This document shows, piece after piece, positions 43,674 through 51,306 of a stretch of 64,000 nucleotides of DNA. Below the pieces are notes generated by a model. It was not told where the DNA came from. It ran no database searches and was given only the letters and a program-made list of their open reading frames with translations. Each line of letters begins with the position of its first letter. The stretch's first letter is position 1. Origin of the DNA: Gemmatimonadota bacterium (GTDB lineage Bacteria > Gemmatimonadota > Gemmatimonadetes > Longimicrobiales > Gaopeijiaceae). The DNA lies in contig SHZR01000006.1 in the NCBI GenBank assembly GCA_009692205.1, positions 1-64,000 of the forward strand, given 5' to 3'. Position numbers and translations under genes: made by a program.

Positions 43674-44857
43674 GGACTTCCCGGCGGCAGCAGTTCCGTG
43701 AGGTCGGTCGCGAGCTGGCCGGCCATGTATCCGATCAGTGCGTCCGTAGCCATGTCCTGGTTGAGCGAGGTCAGCTCGATCGTGTAGACCGGCTCGTTGC
43801 CTCCGGTCCCCGTCGGACGGAGCGCGGTGAGCGCGAGCGGATCGCCCGCCTGGAGCTGCGTGAGGTGCGCGGGGCCGAGGTCGACGACTCCCTCGAGCGG
43901 CAGTCCCGTCCCGGCCTCGCCTGCCCACAGGATGTCCGCATCTTCGGGCGTGCCGAAATGGAGTATGTACATCAGCTCGTCCCCGATGGGCACGGGCAGC
44001 GTCGCCTGGATCGCCAAGGAGGGCGCGTAGACGATTCGGTCGTGCGCGGCCCCGAAGCCCAGCGAGTCGCTCAGCGCCGCCATGCGCGCGGCCTCCGAGA
44101 CGGTGAGGTCCTCGCGCAGGCGCAGTCGCGGTCCGAACGCGAGCGTCACCACGATGTTGGCGGCGCGCGTCAGTCCCACCGTCCGGGCCCCGCCGGTCTC
44201 TCCGGTTGGCGACACCTGGATCGGCCCGGGGACGCTCCAGGCCCTGAACTCCTGGAGGCCCCACAGAACCTCCGCCGACTCGACAAAGCGGAAGTCGCGG
44301 CGCGGAGAGATCGAGTCGCGGGCCGCATCGCACACGGGGCTGGCCTCCGTCTGGCACGTCTCGAGCACGGCGGGTCGTAGGAACACCGCGCCGGTGCAGC
44401 GGCCCGCTTCAGCGCCGAGCGTGCCCGTGGTGGCGACGATCGCGTCGGCCTCGGCCTGGATGCTCTCGAGCGCCTGCTCCACCCTCGACTCGATGCTGTC
44501 TCTGGCCGCGGCGCGCCGCTCGAGCGACGCGGGGGTGGGGAGGGCGAGGTAGCGCTGCGCCATCTCGCCGTCGGCGACGAACCAGGCGCGCACCTCCGCC
44601 TCCACCGGGTCGGAGACGCGCAACGAGTCGATCACGTCTCGCTCTTCCAGCGCGATGGCCTGGGCGATGGCCAGGAGACGCTGTGAGCGCTCGGCCAGCG
44701 GCGCGAGCTGGATGTCCAGCTCGGCGACACGCGCCATCAGCGCCACGCAGTCACGCGAGCGAGCGAGCTCGACCGCCTCGAAGTTGACCGGAAAGTCCTG
44801 TGCGGACGCTCCGGTGGCGAGCACGCCCACCGCGAGCACCCCGACAAGGCGGCGCAC
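43670..44857 (-). CDS. exported protein of unknown function
   Basis: A 395-residue protein with a signal peptide (1-20, ending GASAQ). Residues 25-130 form a charged, helical, coiled-coil-like region with heptad-like spacing; the remainder is beta-rich. No family is recognised. It starts with GTG at 44857 with a GAGG ribosome site, eight bases after the small secreted-protein gene. Both genes probably share a transcript. The stop codon shares four bases with the stop of the opposing cytochrome gene. Confidence 0.65.
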   Translation of the reverse strand: MRRLVGVLAVGVLATGASAQDFPVNFEAVELARSRDCVALMARVAELDIQLAPLAERSQRLLAIAQAIALEERDVIDSLRVSDPVEAEVRAWFVADGEMAQRYLALPTPASLERRAAARDSIESRVEQALESIQAEADAIVATTGTLGAEAGRCTGAVFLRPAVLETCQTEASPVCDAARDSISPRRDFRFVESAEVLWGLQEFRAWSVPGPIQVSPTGETGGARTVGLTRAANIVVTLAFGPRLRLREDLTVSEAARMAALSDSLGFGAAHDRIVYAPSLAIQATLPVPIGDELMYILHFGTPEDADILWAGEAGTGLPLEGVVDLGPAHLTQLQAGDPLALTALRPTGTGGNEPVYTIELTSLNQDMATDALIGYMAGQLATDLTELLPPGSP

Positions 44858-44865
44858 GATACGCC

Positions 44866-45222
44866 TCAGGGGGCCCTCGTTCCTGTGAACGAACCGGCGC
44901 CTAGGGCACCGTACTCGCAGGTGCCCTCCATGGCGTTACCCTCGAACTGGACCTTACCGGCATCCGGTGAGTCGAACCCGAACTTGGCGGTGTTGCCCTC
45001 GATGGTGCCGGTGACGGCCTGCTCGCCGAGCACGCCCCCATACGTCCCCGTGATGACGTTCCCCTCGACCAGTAATACGAACGTGGCCCGTCCATTGCCT
45101 GCGTCGAGGGTCACGTCGAGCTGCCAGGTGCCGGCCACGGTCTGTGCGGCGGCGGGGGCGGCGGCGCCGCCCAATGCGAGCGCGAGCGCGATGACGAAGG
45201 TGACGGATGTGCGTCGAATCAT
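44866..45222 (-). CDS. small secreted beta-barrel-like protein
   Basis: A 118-residue exported protein with a signal peptide (1-27, ending APAAAQ). The mature part has regular beta strands (TWQLDVTLDAGNGRATFVLL and VITGTYGGVLGEQAVTGTIE) and resembles the small sheet proteins seen in many Gemmatimonadota genomes; the function is unknown. The ATG at 45222 has GGAGGA seven bases upstream; 28 upstream codons in frame do not look like a signal. It is read with the next gene. Confidence 0.65.
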   Translation of the reverse strand: MIRRTSVTFVIALALALGGAAAPAAAQTVAGTWQLDVTLDAGNGRATFVLLVEGNVITGTYGGVLGEQAVTGTIEGNTAKFGFDSPDAGKVQFEGNAMEGTCEYGALGAGSFTGTRAP

Positions 45223-45348
45223 GTCAGTTCCTCCTTCCACTTGGGGATTGAATGAATGGCGAGCGGCGACGGTGCGCGGCAAGCCCGCTGGCCGATGGCA
45301 GTGCAACCTCTCTGGCCGCGGTCACGTCAGAAGGTATGAGCAGCGCGA

Positions 45349-45389
45349 GGAAGCGGTGGGGGTGGGGTGGGGAGGTTGGGACCGCTTCC
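45349..45389 (+). repeat. G-quadruplex motif enclosed by a perfect 9-bp hairpin stem
   Basis: Arms GGAAGCGGT and ACCGCTTCC enclose a 23-base loop of five guanine tracts (G5, G4, G4, G2, G3) separated by single T or A. The loop fits the standard four-tract G-quadruplex rule. It lies in the 217-base gap between the small secreted gene and the YeeE-type genes, on the strand opposite their transcript. The role is unknown. Confidence 0.55.
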
Positions 45390-45397
45390 GACGGCTC

Positions 45398-45427
45398 AGC
45401 CCCGGGTGGCCACGGCTGCCCGGGGCT
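45398..45427 (-). terminator. GC-rich hairpin after the YeeE-type pair
   Basis: Perfect 9-bp arms AGCCCCGGG and CCCGGGGCT around a 12-base loop, 13 bases beyond the stop of the downstream YeeE-type gene on the minus strand. No T-run follows on that strand, so it may be a weak or RNA-stabilising terminator. Confidence 0.45.
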
Positions 45428-45439
45428 CTTCGTTGGCCG

Positions 45440-45892
45440 TCAGTGCGGCAGGCTCGGCCGCAGGAGCCCGTACACCCAGGCCCCCGCCACGGCCGCGAGG
45501 AGCGCCACCAGCATGACGGCGAGGCCGCTGCCGGCGAGCGCGTAGATCGGGCCGGGGCAGGCGCCGAGGAGGCCCCAGCCGAGGCCGAAGATCGTGCCGC
45601 CGGCGGCGTGTCGGATTCCGGGCCGGCGCTCCGTCGCGTCGGGGAACGCGATCGGCTCTCCCCGGATGGTGCGCACGCCGAGCCGCTTGAGCAGCGCGAC
45701 GCCCAGCGCACCCACGCCCACGGCTCCGCCGATGACGCCGTACATGTGGACCGCCTGGAAGCGGAACATCTCCTGGATACGGAACCAGGAAGCGACCTCG
45801 GACTTGATGAAGATGATGCCCAGCACGATGCCCAGAACGAAGTAGACCGCGAGCGGCTCTGGGCGCTCCGCCTGCTTGGGGAGTTCGCTCAT
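45440..45892 (-). CDS. YeeE/YedE-type membrane protein, short subunit (DUF6691-like)
   Basis: A 150-residue membrane protein with four helices. The motif GLGWGLLGACPGPIYALAG is typical of the second half of split YeeE/YedE transporters, whose cysteine lies in the transport pore. These proteins move thiosulfate or related sulfur compounds. It is eight bases downstream of a partner that holds the other half. With the nearby SoxC/SoxD genes this supports a sulfur-compound uptake and oxidation role. Confidence 0.83.
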   Translation of the reverse strand: MSELPKQAERPEPLAVYFVLGIVLGIIFIKSEVASWFRIQEMFRFQAVHMYGVIGGAVGVGALGVALLKRLGVRTIRGEPIAFPDATERRPGIRHAAGGTIFGLGWGLLGACPGPIYALAGSGLAVMLVALLAAVAGAWVYGLLRPSLPH

Positions 45893-45900
45893 GTCGCGCG

Positions 45901-46464
45901 TCAGAAAAGCAGCGGAAGGAGGAAGTGCACCGACACGAGCCCGCCCGCGAAGAACCCCATCACGGCGAGCAGCGACGACGGCTGCAGCGTCGCGAGGCCC
46001 GAGATCGCGTGCCCCGAGGTGCAGCCGTTCGCGTAGCGAGCGCCGAACCCGACCAGGAAGCCGCCGACGACGATGAGCACGAAGCCCGTGGGCGTGAGCA
46101 GCTCCTCGAACGAGAACAGGTCGGAGGAGACCATCCCGCTGAAGTCAGTGACTCCGAGGCGCGTGAGGTCAGTGCGCGTCGCCTCGGAGATCGCGACCAC
46201 GTCGTCGGGGCTCGACAGGATGCGTCCGCCCACGAACCCGCCGACCACCACGCCGCCGACCATCGCCAGGTTCCAGCTACCGTCCTTCCTCCAGTCGTAG
46301 CGGAAGTATTCGATCTTGCGGGGGAGCGTGGCCGCGCAGAGGTGCTGCAGGCTCTGCGACACGCCCCACTTCCTGCTGCCGTACCAGAACACGAATGGCA
46401 CGACGAGTCCGATCAGGGGGCCGGCGACGTACCAGGGCCAGGGTTGGCGTAGGAGTTCGAGCAT
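45901..46464 (-). CDS. YeeE/YedE-type membrane protein, first subunit
   Basis: A 187-residue membrane protein. The conserved motif RYANGCTSGHAISGLATLQ with the pore cysteine is in its second half. YeeE/TsuA moves thiosulfate in E. coli. Together with the following gene it forms a split transporter. The ATG at 46464 is favoured; the upstream frame to 46524 adds 20 residues without a helix. It is the first gene of the two-gene unit. Confidence 0.83.
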   Translation of the reverse strand: MLELLRQPWPWYVAGPLIGLVVPFVFWYGSRKWGVSQSLQHLCAATLPRKIEYFRYDWRKDGSWNLAMVGGVVVGGFVGGRILSSPDDVVAISEATRTDLTRLGVTDFSGMVSSDLFSFEELLTPTGFVLIVVGGFLVGFGARYANGCTSGHAISGLATLQPSSLLAVMGFFAGGLVSVHFLLPLLF

Positions 46465-46549
46465 GGGGGCGGACGATAATTGGACCCAGGCCGAGCCGGC
46501 ACCCCTGCCGGCCCATCCAGCCATGTCGGGCGCGTAGTCGGAGGGACGC

Positions 46550-46715
46550 TCAGGAACCCCCGACGCGCGCCCTCAGCTCCTCGAAGAAGTTCTCCACGAG
46601 GATGAGCGCATCTTGGGCGCTGTCGCCCAACGGCCATGCCGCCCTCGCCGAGCTGGCGCTCGACGCGGTAGCGGCCGGACAGGGCGGCGTTCAGCCGGGC
46701 GACGACGTCGGTCAT
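46550..46715 (-). pseudogene. collapsed Ser/Thr protein kinase gene (both ends only)
   Basis: From ATG 46715 the minus strand encodes MTDVVARLNAALSGRYRVER followed by QLGEGGMA, the N-terminus and glycine-rich loop of Gemmatimonadota-type PknB-like kinases. After about 29 codons the reading changes frame and the other frame gives GDSAQDALILVENFFEELRA then RVGGS and a stop at 46550, which resembles the C-terminus of the same kind of kinase. More than 1.5 kb that a complete gene would need is absent. The join is near 46628. Confidence 0.55.
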
Positions 46716-46767
46716 GGATGAATCCTCATGCATCTCCCGTTCGTTCCCGCACCTTTGGAGAGGGCGG

Positions 46768-46848
46768 GATAGCGTAACGCCGCCCCGCGCCCACGTCGAA
46801 CACGAACTCGACTTCGGCTCCGGCGGAGGTACGGTAGAAGAGCGGCCC
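46768..46848 (-). pseudogene. DUF4143-like fragment
   Basis: A short minus-strand stretch reads GPLFYRTSAGAEVEFVFDVG followed by AGRRYAI, closely resembling the C-terminal nuclease-like strand pattern of DUF4143 proteins (YYWRTSAGAEVDFVLE). No start or full domain is present. It is the second gene fragment in the 448-base gap between 46465 and 46912; the rest of the gap shows nothing else that I recognise. Confidence 0.4.
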
Positions 46849-46912
46849 GGTTTGACTCCCCCCTCGCCGTCGCGTTACATGGTGCGGCGTCTGACGCCCA
46901 TCAGGAGGTCCC

Positions 46913-47968
46913 ATGCGTCGCTCTCGGATCGCTCTCCAGCTCTTCTTGATCACGTTCGTCCTCGCCTCCGGCGCCGCGGCCCAGACTCCGGCACCGACGG
47001 GCGGGGCGCTCGCCGGGAGCCCCTACCTCGGCCAGATCCTCAGGGAGGACCTCTACGGCGACATCTGGTTGCGCCCGGGCCTGTCGCCGCGCGACCGGAG
47101 CCTGGTCACGATCGCGGTCAATCAGTCGCTCTACGCCACGGAAGAGATCCGCGCCCACGTCAGGCGCGGGCTCGACAACGGGCTGACGCAGGCCGAGATC
47201 GCGGAGCTGATCGCGCACGTCCTGGTCTACTCGGGCTTCCCCACGGGTGTGAACGCCGCGCGCGTGGCCACGGAGGTCTTCCAGGAGCGCAATCTCCCGG
47301 CGGTGCCGCCGTCGTCGCCGCGGAACCGTGAGCCGGTGGTGCCTCCGGCGTATCCCAATTCGTTCCCGTCGACGCCCTACCTGGCCGCGCTCCTGAACGA
47401 GTGGGTGTACGGGGAAGTTTGGGAGCGGCCGGACCTCTCCAAGCGGGACCGGAGCCTCGCCACGATCGCGGTGGCGCAGGCGATGGGTGCGTCCTCCGAG
47501 CTGCGCTCGCACCTCGGTCGCGGGCTCGACAACGGGGTCACGCAGGCGGAGATCGGCGAGTTGATCGCGCACGTGGCGTTCTACTCGGGGATCCCGAGCG
47601 CGGTGAACGCCTCGCGCGTGGCCGCGGCGGTCTTCGAGGCACGCAACCTGCCCATGCCTCAGGCCGAGTTTCCCGCCGCCCCGTATCTGGAGCCGCTCGT
47701 TGATGGACTTCTCGCGGAGACATGGGAGCGGCCGGATCTCTCGGCCCGGGAGCGGAGCCTGATCACGATGGCGGTCGCACAGACGCTCTACTCGACCGAC
47801 GAGCTGCGCAGCCAGATGGAGCGCGCACTCGAGAACGGCATCACACCCCAGGAGATCTCCGAGCTCATCGCGCAGGTGACGCTCTACTCCGGCTTCCCGA
47901 TGGGCGTGAACAGCTCGCGCACCGCGGGAGCCCTGTTCCAAGAACGCGGGCTGCCGATGCCGCGGTAG
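46913..47968 (+). CDS. exported protein with three carboxymuconolactone decarboxylase domains
   Basis: A 351-residue protein with a signal peptide (1-24, ending GAAAQ) and three tandem copies of the carboxymuconolactone decarboxylase fold (residues about 36-132, 152-248 and 258-350). Each has the RDRSLxTIAVxQ helix, a GLDNGxTQAEIxELIAHV helix and a VNxxRxAxxVF helix. The AhpD-type CxxC pair is absent in all three, so a redox role is unlikely. The catalytic function is not clear; it may be a decarboxylase or a binding protein. A perfect AGGAGG ribosome site is at 46903-46908. Confidence 0.88.
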   Translation: MRRSRIALQLFLITFVLASGAAAQTPAPTGGALAGSPYLGQILREDLYGDIWLRPGLSPRDRSLVTIAVNQSLYATEEIRAHVRRGLDNGLTQAEIAELIAHVLVYSGFPTGVNAARVATEVFQERNLPAVPPSSPRNREPVVPPAYPNSFPSTPYLAALLNEWVYGEVWERPDLSKRDRSLATIAVAQAMGASSELRSHLGRGLDNGVTQAEIGELIAHVAFYSGIPSAVNASRVAAAVFEARNLPMPQAEFPAAPYLEPLVDGLLAETWERPDLSARERSLITMAVAQTLYSTDELRSQMERALENGITPQEISELIAQVTLYSGFPMGVNSSRTAGALFQERGLPMPR

Positions 47969-48022
47969 GAGCGCAGTCGATAAGAACCACGGGACGAACT
48001 TCCAACACGAACGAGGACTCGC

Positions 48023-48931
48023 ATGACGTACAGCCGTCGCAGCTTCTTCAAGGCATCCGCAGTCGGGCTCGGCGCAGCGGCGCTCGGGCGTCCCCAGAGC
48101 GTCTCGGCTGCGCCACGCGCGGTCTTCACGCCGCTCCGGCGCAACGTCGGCATCTTCCAGGAGCGCGGGGGCACGATCGGGTGGTTGATCAACAGCGACG
48201 GCGTCGTGGTGATCGACAGTCAGTTCGCCGATACGGCTCCCCTGCTCGTGGCGGGGATCCGGGAGCGCACGAGCCTCCCGATCGATGTGCTGATCAACAC
48301 GCACCAACACCCGGATCATACGGGCGGGAATGGCGTGATGCGGGACGTGGTGGGCAAGATCGTCGCGCACGAGCGCGCGGCAGCCAACCTACGCAACAGC
48401 GCGGCACAACGTGCGACCCCGGACCCGCGCCCGCTCCCGGACACAACGTTCGCAGGGTCGTGGAGCGTTTCCGTGGGTGACGAAACGGTGCGGCTGCGGC
48501 ACTACGGGGCGGCGCACACGGGCGGTGACGCGGCGATCTTCTTCGAGCGCGCGAACATCGTGCACCTCGGCGACCTGCTGAACAACCGCGGGTGGCCGAA
48601 CATCGACGCTCCGGCGGGGGGCTCCGTGCACGGCTGGGTCGAGGTGCTGGAGCAGATCATGCCGGAGTACCCGGCCGACGCGCTCTACGTCTTCGGGCAC
48701 AACGAGGCGGGGTACCCTCCGACCGGGACGCGCACGGACCTCGCGTTCCAGCGCGACTACTTCCTGGCCGTGATCGAGGTGGCCGCCGCGGCACTGCGCG
48801 AGGGGCGCCCGCGCGAGCAGGCGATCGCGCTCCAGACGCTTCCGGGGTTCGAGCACTTCGGGGGTCAGTTGCCTCGACTGGGGTTGGCGGTGGGGATCGC
48901 CTACGACGAGCTCCAGGCGATGCGGCGCTGA
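48023..48931 (+). CDS. Tat-exported metallo-beta-lactamase-fold hydrolase
   Basis: A 302-residue MBL-fold enzyme. A twin-arginine signal is readable at the start (YSRRSFFKASAVGLGAAAL), so the folded metalloprotein is exported by Tat. The metal motif is complete: INTHQHPDHTGG, then AAHTGGDAAIFF and FGHNEAG. The fold is the same as that of the MBL gene at 8556 but the two are distant. The substrate is unknown. It lies 54 bases after the CMD gene and is probably a separate unit. Confidence 0.9.
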   Translation: MTYSRRSFFKASAVGLGAAALGRPQSVSAAPRAVFTPLRRNVGIFQERGGTIGWLINSDGVVVIDSQFADTAPLLVAGIRERTSLPIDVLINTHQHPDHTGGNGVMRDVVGKIVAHERAAANLRNSAAQRATPDPRPLPDTTFAGSWSVSVGDETVRLRHYGAAHTGGDAAIFFERANIVHLGDLLNNRGWPNIDAPAGGSVHGWVEVLEQIMPEYPADALYVFGHNEAGYPPTGTRTDLAFQRDYFLAVIEVAAAALREGRPREQAIALQTLPGFEHFGGQLPRLGLAVGIAYDELQAMRR

Positions 48932-49018
48932 AGTGCGCAGGCGCTCGAGCGCCGCCCGGCCCCTTGGGAAATTGCGTTCCCGCGCCGACCTTAAGAGCCT
49001 CCTCAGCAGGCGGTGAGC

Positions 49019-49405
49019 ATGGCCAAGTCGAAGAAGCGCCTCATCGTCGTGGGCGACCGCGTCCTGATCCAGCCGGAGGAGGGCGAGGATCGCACGAAGA
49101 TCGGTCTATACCTTCCGGCGAGTGCTGTCGACAACCAGGCGGTCCAGAGCGGCAAGGTCGTGGCGACGGGTCCCGGCAACGCGGTATCCGCGCCCACGGA
49201 GCTCGACAAGGAGCCCTGGAAGATCGGCGGGAGCGAGGCCAAGTACGTGCCGCTGCAGGCGCGCATCGGCGACCACGCGATCTTCTTCCGACGCGCGGCG
49301 GTGGAGATCACGTTCGAGGGCGAGAAGTACCTCGTGGTGCCGCAGGCGGCGATCCTGACGCTGGTCCGCGAAGAGAACGACGAGGACCTCGGCCTTCCCT
49401 ACTGA
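49019..49405 (+). CDS. GroES-fold-like protein without groEL
   Basis: A 128-residue protein whose core matches the GroES beta-barrel: GDRVLIQPEEGEDRTKIGLY and LPASAV, then GKVVATGPG, and GEKYLVVPQAAIL near the end. True GroES proteins are about 95 residues; this one has about 30 extra. No groEL neighbour exists here, so it is probably a divergent paralogue with its own task. Start choice: the GTG at 49013 is possible, but the ATG at 49019 behind AGGCGG is preferred. Its end overlaps the frame of the methyltransferase. Confidence 0.75.
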   Translation: MAKSKKRLIVVGDRVLIQPEEGEDRTKIGLYLPASAVDNQAVQSGKVVATGPGNAVSAPTELDKEPWKIGGSEAKYVPLQARIGDHAIFFRRAAVEITFEGEKYLVVPQAAILTLVREENDEDLGLPY

Positions 49406-49571
49406 GACACCCGCTTCGGCCGCGAGGCAGTCCCGCCGCGCCCGCACCCCGGTCGATCTCAGCCGTTACCAGCGGATCATTCCGGACTGGGATCGCTTCC
49501 TCGAAGCTGTCTCCCGCCCGGAGCCGACGGTCTTCCGCGTCCGCACCGGCCGCATCGCCGAGGCGGACCTC

Positions 49572-50909
49572 TTGGCCCGGCTCGAACGCGCGGGCTTTCG
49601 GCTGCGCACCCTCGACGGGATGCCGTCGTTCTTCGTCGTCGAGGACGGTCCCTACCCGCTCTCGCTGACGCTCGAGCATTGGGCGGGCCTCTTCTACGTG
49701 CAGCAAGCGTCGACGGGGTTGGCCGCGCCTGCGCTCGGCGCCCGGCCGGGCGAGCGGGTGCTCGACCTCTGCTCGTCACCCGGCGGGAAGCTCACGCACC
49801 TGGCAGAGTTGATGGGGGACTCTGGGAGCCTGGTGGCGTGCGACGTCGACGAGAAGCGGATCCGCGGACTCCTCGGCAACGTCTATCGACTGTGCGTGCC
49901 GAACGTGCTGGTCGTGGCGGGCGATGGCCGCGCGTTCCCCGAGGGGGCGCTGTTCGACCGGGTGCTCGTCGATGCGCCGTGCTCGGGGGAGGGCACGATC
50001 CGGCGACGCTCCGGTGACGCTCAGGACCACTCGAAGAAGTTCCGCGCGAGCGTGGCGCACACACAGCGAGCGCTGCTCGAGAAGGCGATCCGACTGACGC
50101 GCCCGGGGGGGACGCTGCTGTACGTCACCTGCACGTTCGCGCCCGAGGAGAACGAGGCGGTCGTGAGCGCGGTGCTCGAGCGCCTCCCGGTCGAGATTGA
50201 GCCGCTCGATCTGGCCGTTCCCCACGCGCGAGGACTCACGTCCTTCGAGGGAGCCGTCTACCACCCCAGCATGGTAGGCGCCGCGCGCATCTACCCGCAC
50301 CACCTGGACTCCGGTGGCCTGTTCATGGCCAAGCTGCGCCGGCTCGAGGGTGACGCTCCCGTTGTCGGGCGCGACGCGGGCTGGTCCCCGATGTCGCGGG
50401 CGTTCCCCGACGATGGGCGAACGGAGGATGAGGCGGACCGGCTCGTCTCGGACGCCGTCGCCACGGTGCTCTCTCGCCACGGCATCGCGCCCGAGACCTT
50501 CGAGGGCTACGACTGGACGGTTCGCGCCGACACCCTCTGGCTCCACTCGCGCGGAGAGTGGCCGCTCCCGGCATGGGAGCCGGGGCGTTGGCGCGCGATC
50601 TCCGTGGGGCTGCGCGCCATCGAGCTGGATACGAGCGGTCGACCGCGCGCGACCAACGACCTCCTGCGCTTCGCGTCCGCCGCGGTGCGCTCCGCGGTCG
50701 TGGACGTGACCGAGGAGCGGCTGCTGAGGCTCCTCTCCGGCGAAGCCGAGCCGGTCGACGAGGCGACGCCCTACGGGCCGACCGCGTTGCGGCTCGATGG
50801 AGAGGTGGTGGGGCGGGGCGCATGCAAGGTCGCCGGCCTGTTCAGCGAGGTCCCGAAGTCGCGCGCCGTCGACCTGACACGCGCGCTCACGCGCAGCGAG
50901 AACGTCTAG
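49572..50909 (+). CDS. RsmB/NOP2/NSUN-type RNA cytosine-C5 methyltransferase
   Basis: A methyltransferase of the NOP2/Sun group, at least 445 residues. The SAM motif VLDLCSSPGGKLTHLAEL, the first catalytic cysteine in VDAPCSGEG and the second in TCTFAPEENEAVV are intact. A C-terminal RNA-binding-like domain follows. The first canonical start in frame is TTG 49572, but the conserved N-terminal sequence (VDLSRYQRIIPDWDRFLEAV) lies upstream in the same frame from about 49452, and no ATG, GTG or TTG exists between the stop at 49356 and 49572. The real start is therefore undefined in this sequence. Confidence 0.85.
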   Translation: MARLERAGFRLRTLDGMPSFFVVEDGPYPLSLTLEHWAGLFYVQQASTGLAAPALGARPGERVLDLCSSPGGKLTHLAELMGDSGSLVACDVDEKRIRGLLGNVYRLCVPNVLVVAGDGRAFPEGALFDRVLVDAPCSGEGTIRRRSGDAQDHSKKFRASVAHTQRALLEKAIRLTRPGGTLLYVTCTFAPEENEAVVSAVLERLPVEIEPLDLAVPHARGLTSFEGAVYHPSMVGAARIYPHHLDSGGLFMAKLRRLEGDAPVVGRDAGWSPMSRAFPDDGRTEDEADRLVSDAVATVLSRHGIAPETFEGYDWTVRADTLWLHSRGEWPLPAWEPGRWRAISVGLRAIELDTSGRPRATNDLLRFASAAVRSAVVDVTEERLLRLLSGEAEPVDEATPYGPTALRLDGEVVGRGACKVAGLFSEVPKSRAVDLTRALTRSENV

Positions 50910-51301
50910 GGGTTACCGCGCGCAAGGTGCGCGACGAAGCGCGCATCGGCGGGTGCGAGCGCGAGGCTTCTGAGCTCGGGAAACCCGAACCACCCCAGAT
51001 CGGTGTGCTCTCGCGCGACCGGGGTGCCTTCCGCCACGGTCTCGAAGAACTCGATGACGAAGGGTGACCCCTCGTCGTGCACGGAGAGCAGAAGGTCGCC
51101 GAGGGAGACGACCGCGAGATCGAGCTCCTCGGCGAGCTCCCTTCGCGCGGCCTCGAGGCGCGACTCGCCCTCCAAGACTTTGCCGCCGGGGAACTCCCAG
51201 AGTCCGCCGTGGCGTTTGGCCGCGGGGCGGCGCCCGAGCAGATAGCGGTCGCCCCGGCGGACCACGGACGCCACGACCGGCACCGTGGCGTGTTCGTCCA
51301 C
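50906..51301 (-). CDS. Nudix hydrolase (MutT-like)
   Basis: A 131-residue Nudix enzyme with the full signature: GGKVLEGES followed by RRELAEEL (GX5EX7REUXEEXGU). The short size and the HGGLWEFPGG start resemble MutT 8-oxo-dGTP hydrolases. The GTG at 51301 is chosen as start because the long open frame upstream reads through the transporter gene in another register. It ends in a CTAG shared with the methyltransferase stop. It is five bases downstream of the transporter gene. Confidence 0.88.
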   Translation of the reverse strand: MDEHATVPVVASVVRRGDRYLLGRRPAAKRHGGLWEFPGGKVLEGESRLEAARRELAEELDLAVVSLGDLLLSVHDEGSPFVIEFFETVAEGTPVAREHTDLGWFGFPELRSLALAPADARFVAHLARGNP

Positions 51302-51306
51302 CGTGC

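Noticed and set aside
46465-46912. Minus-strand frame 46413-46733 as a functional small gene
   Set aside because: It is the kinase start running into the wrong frame; the conserved tail is in another frame, so no functional product is expected.
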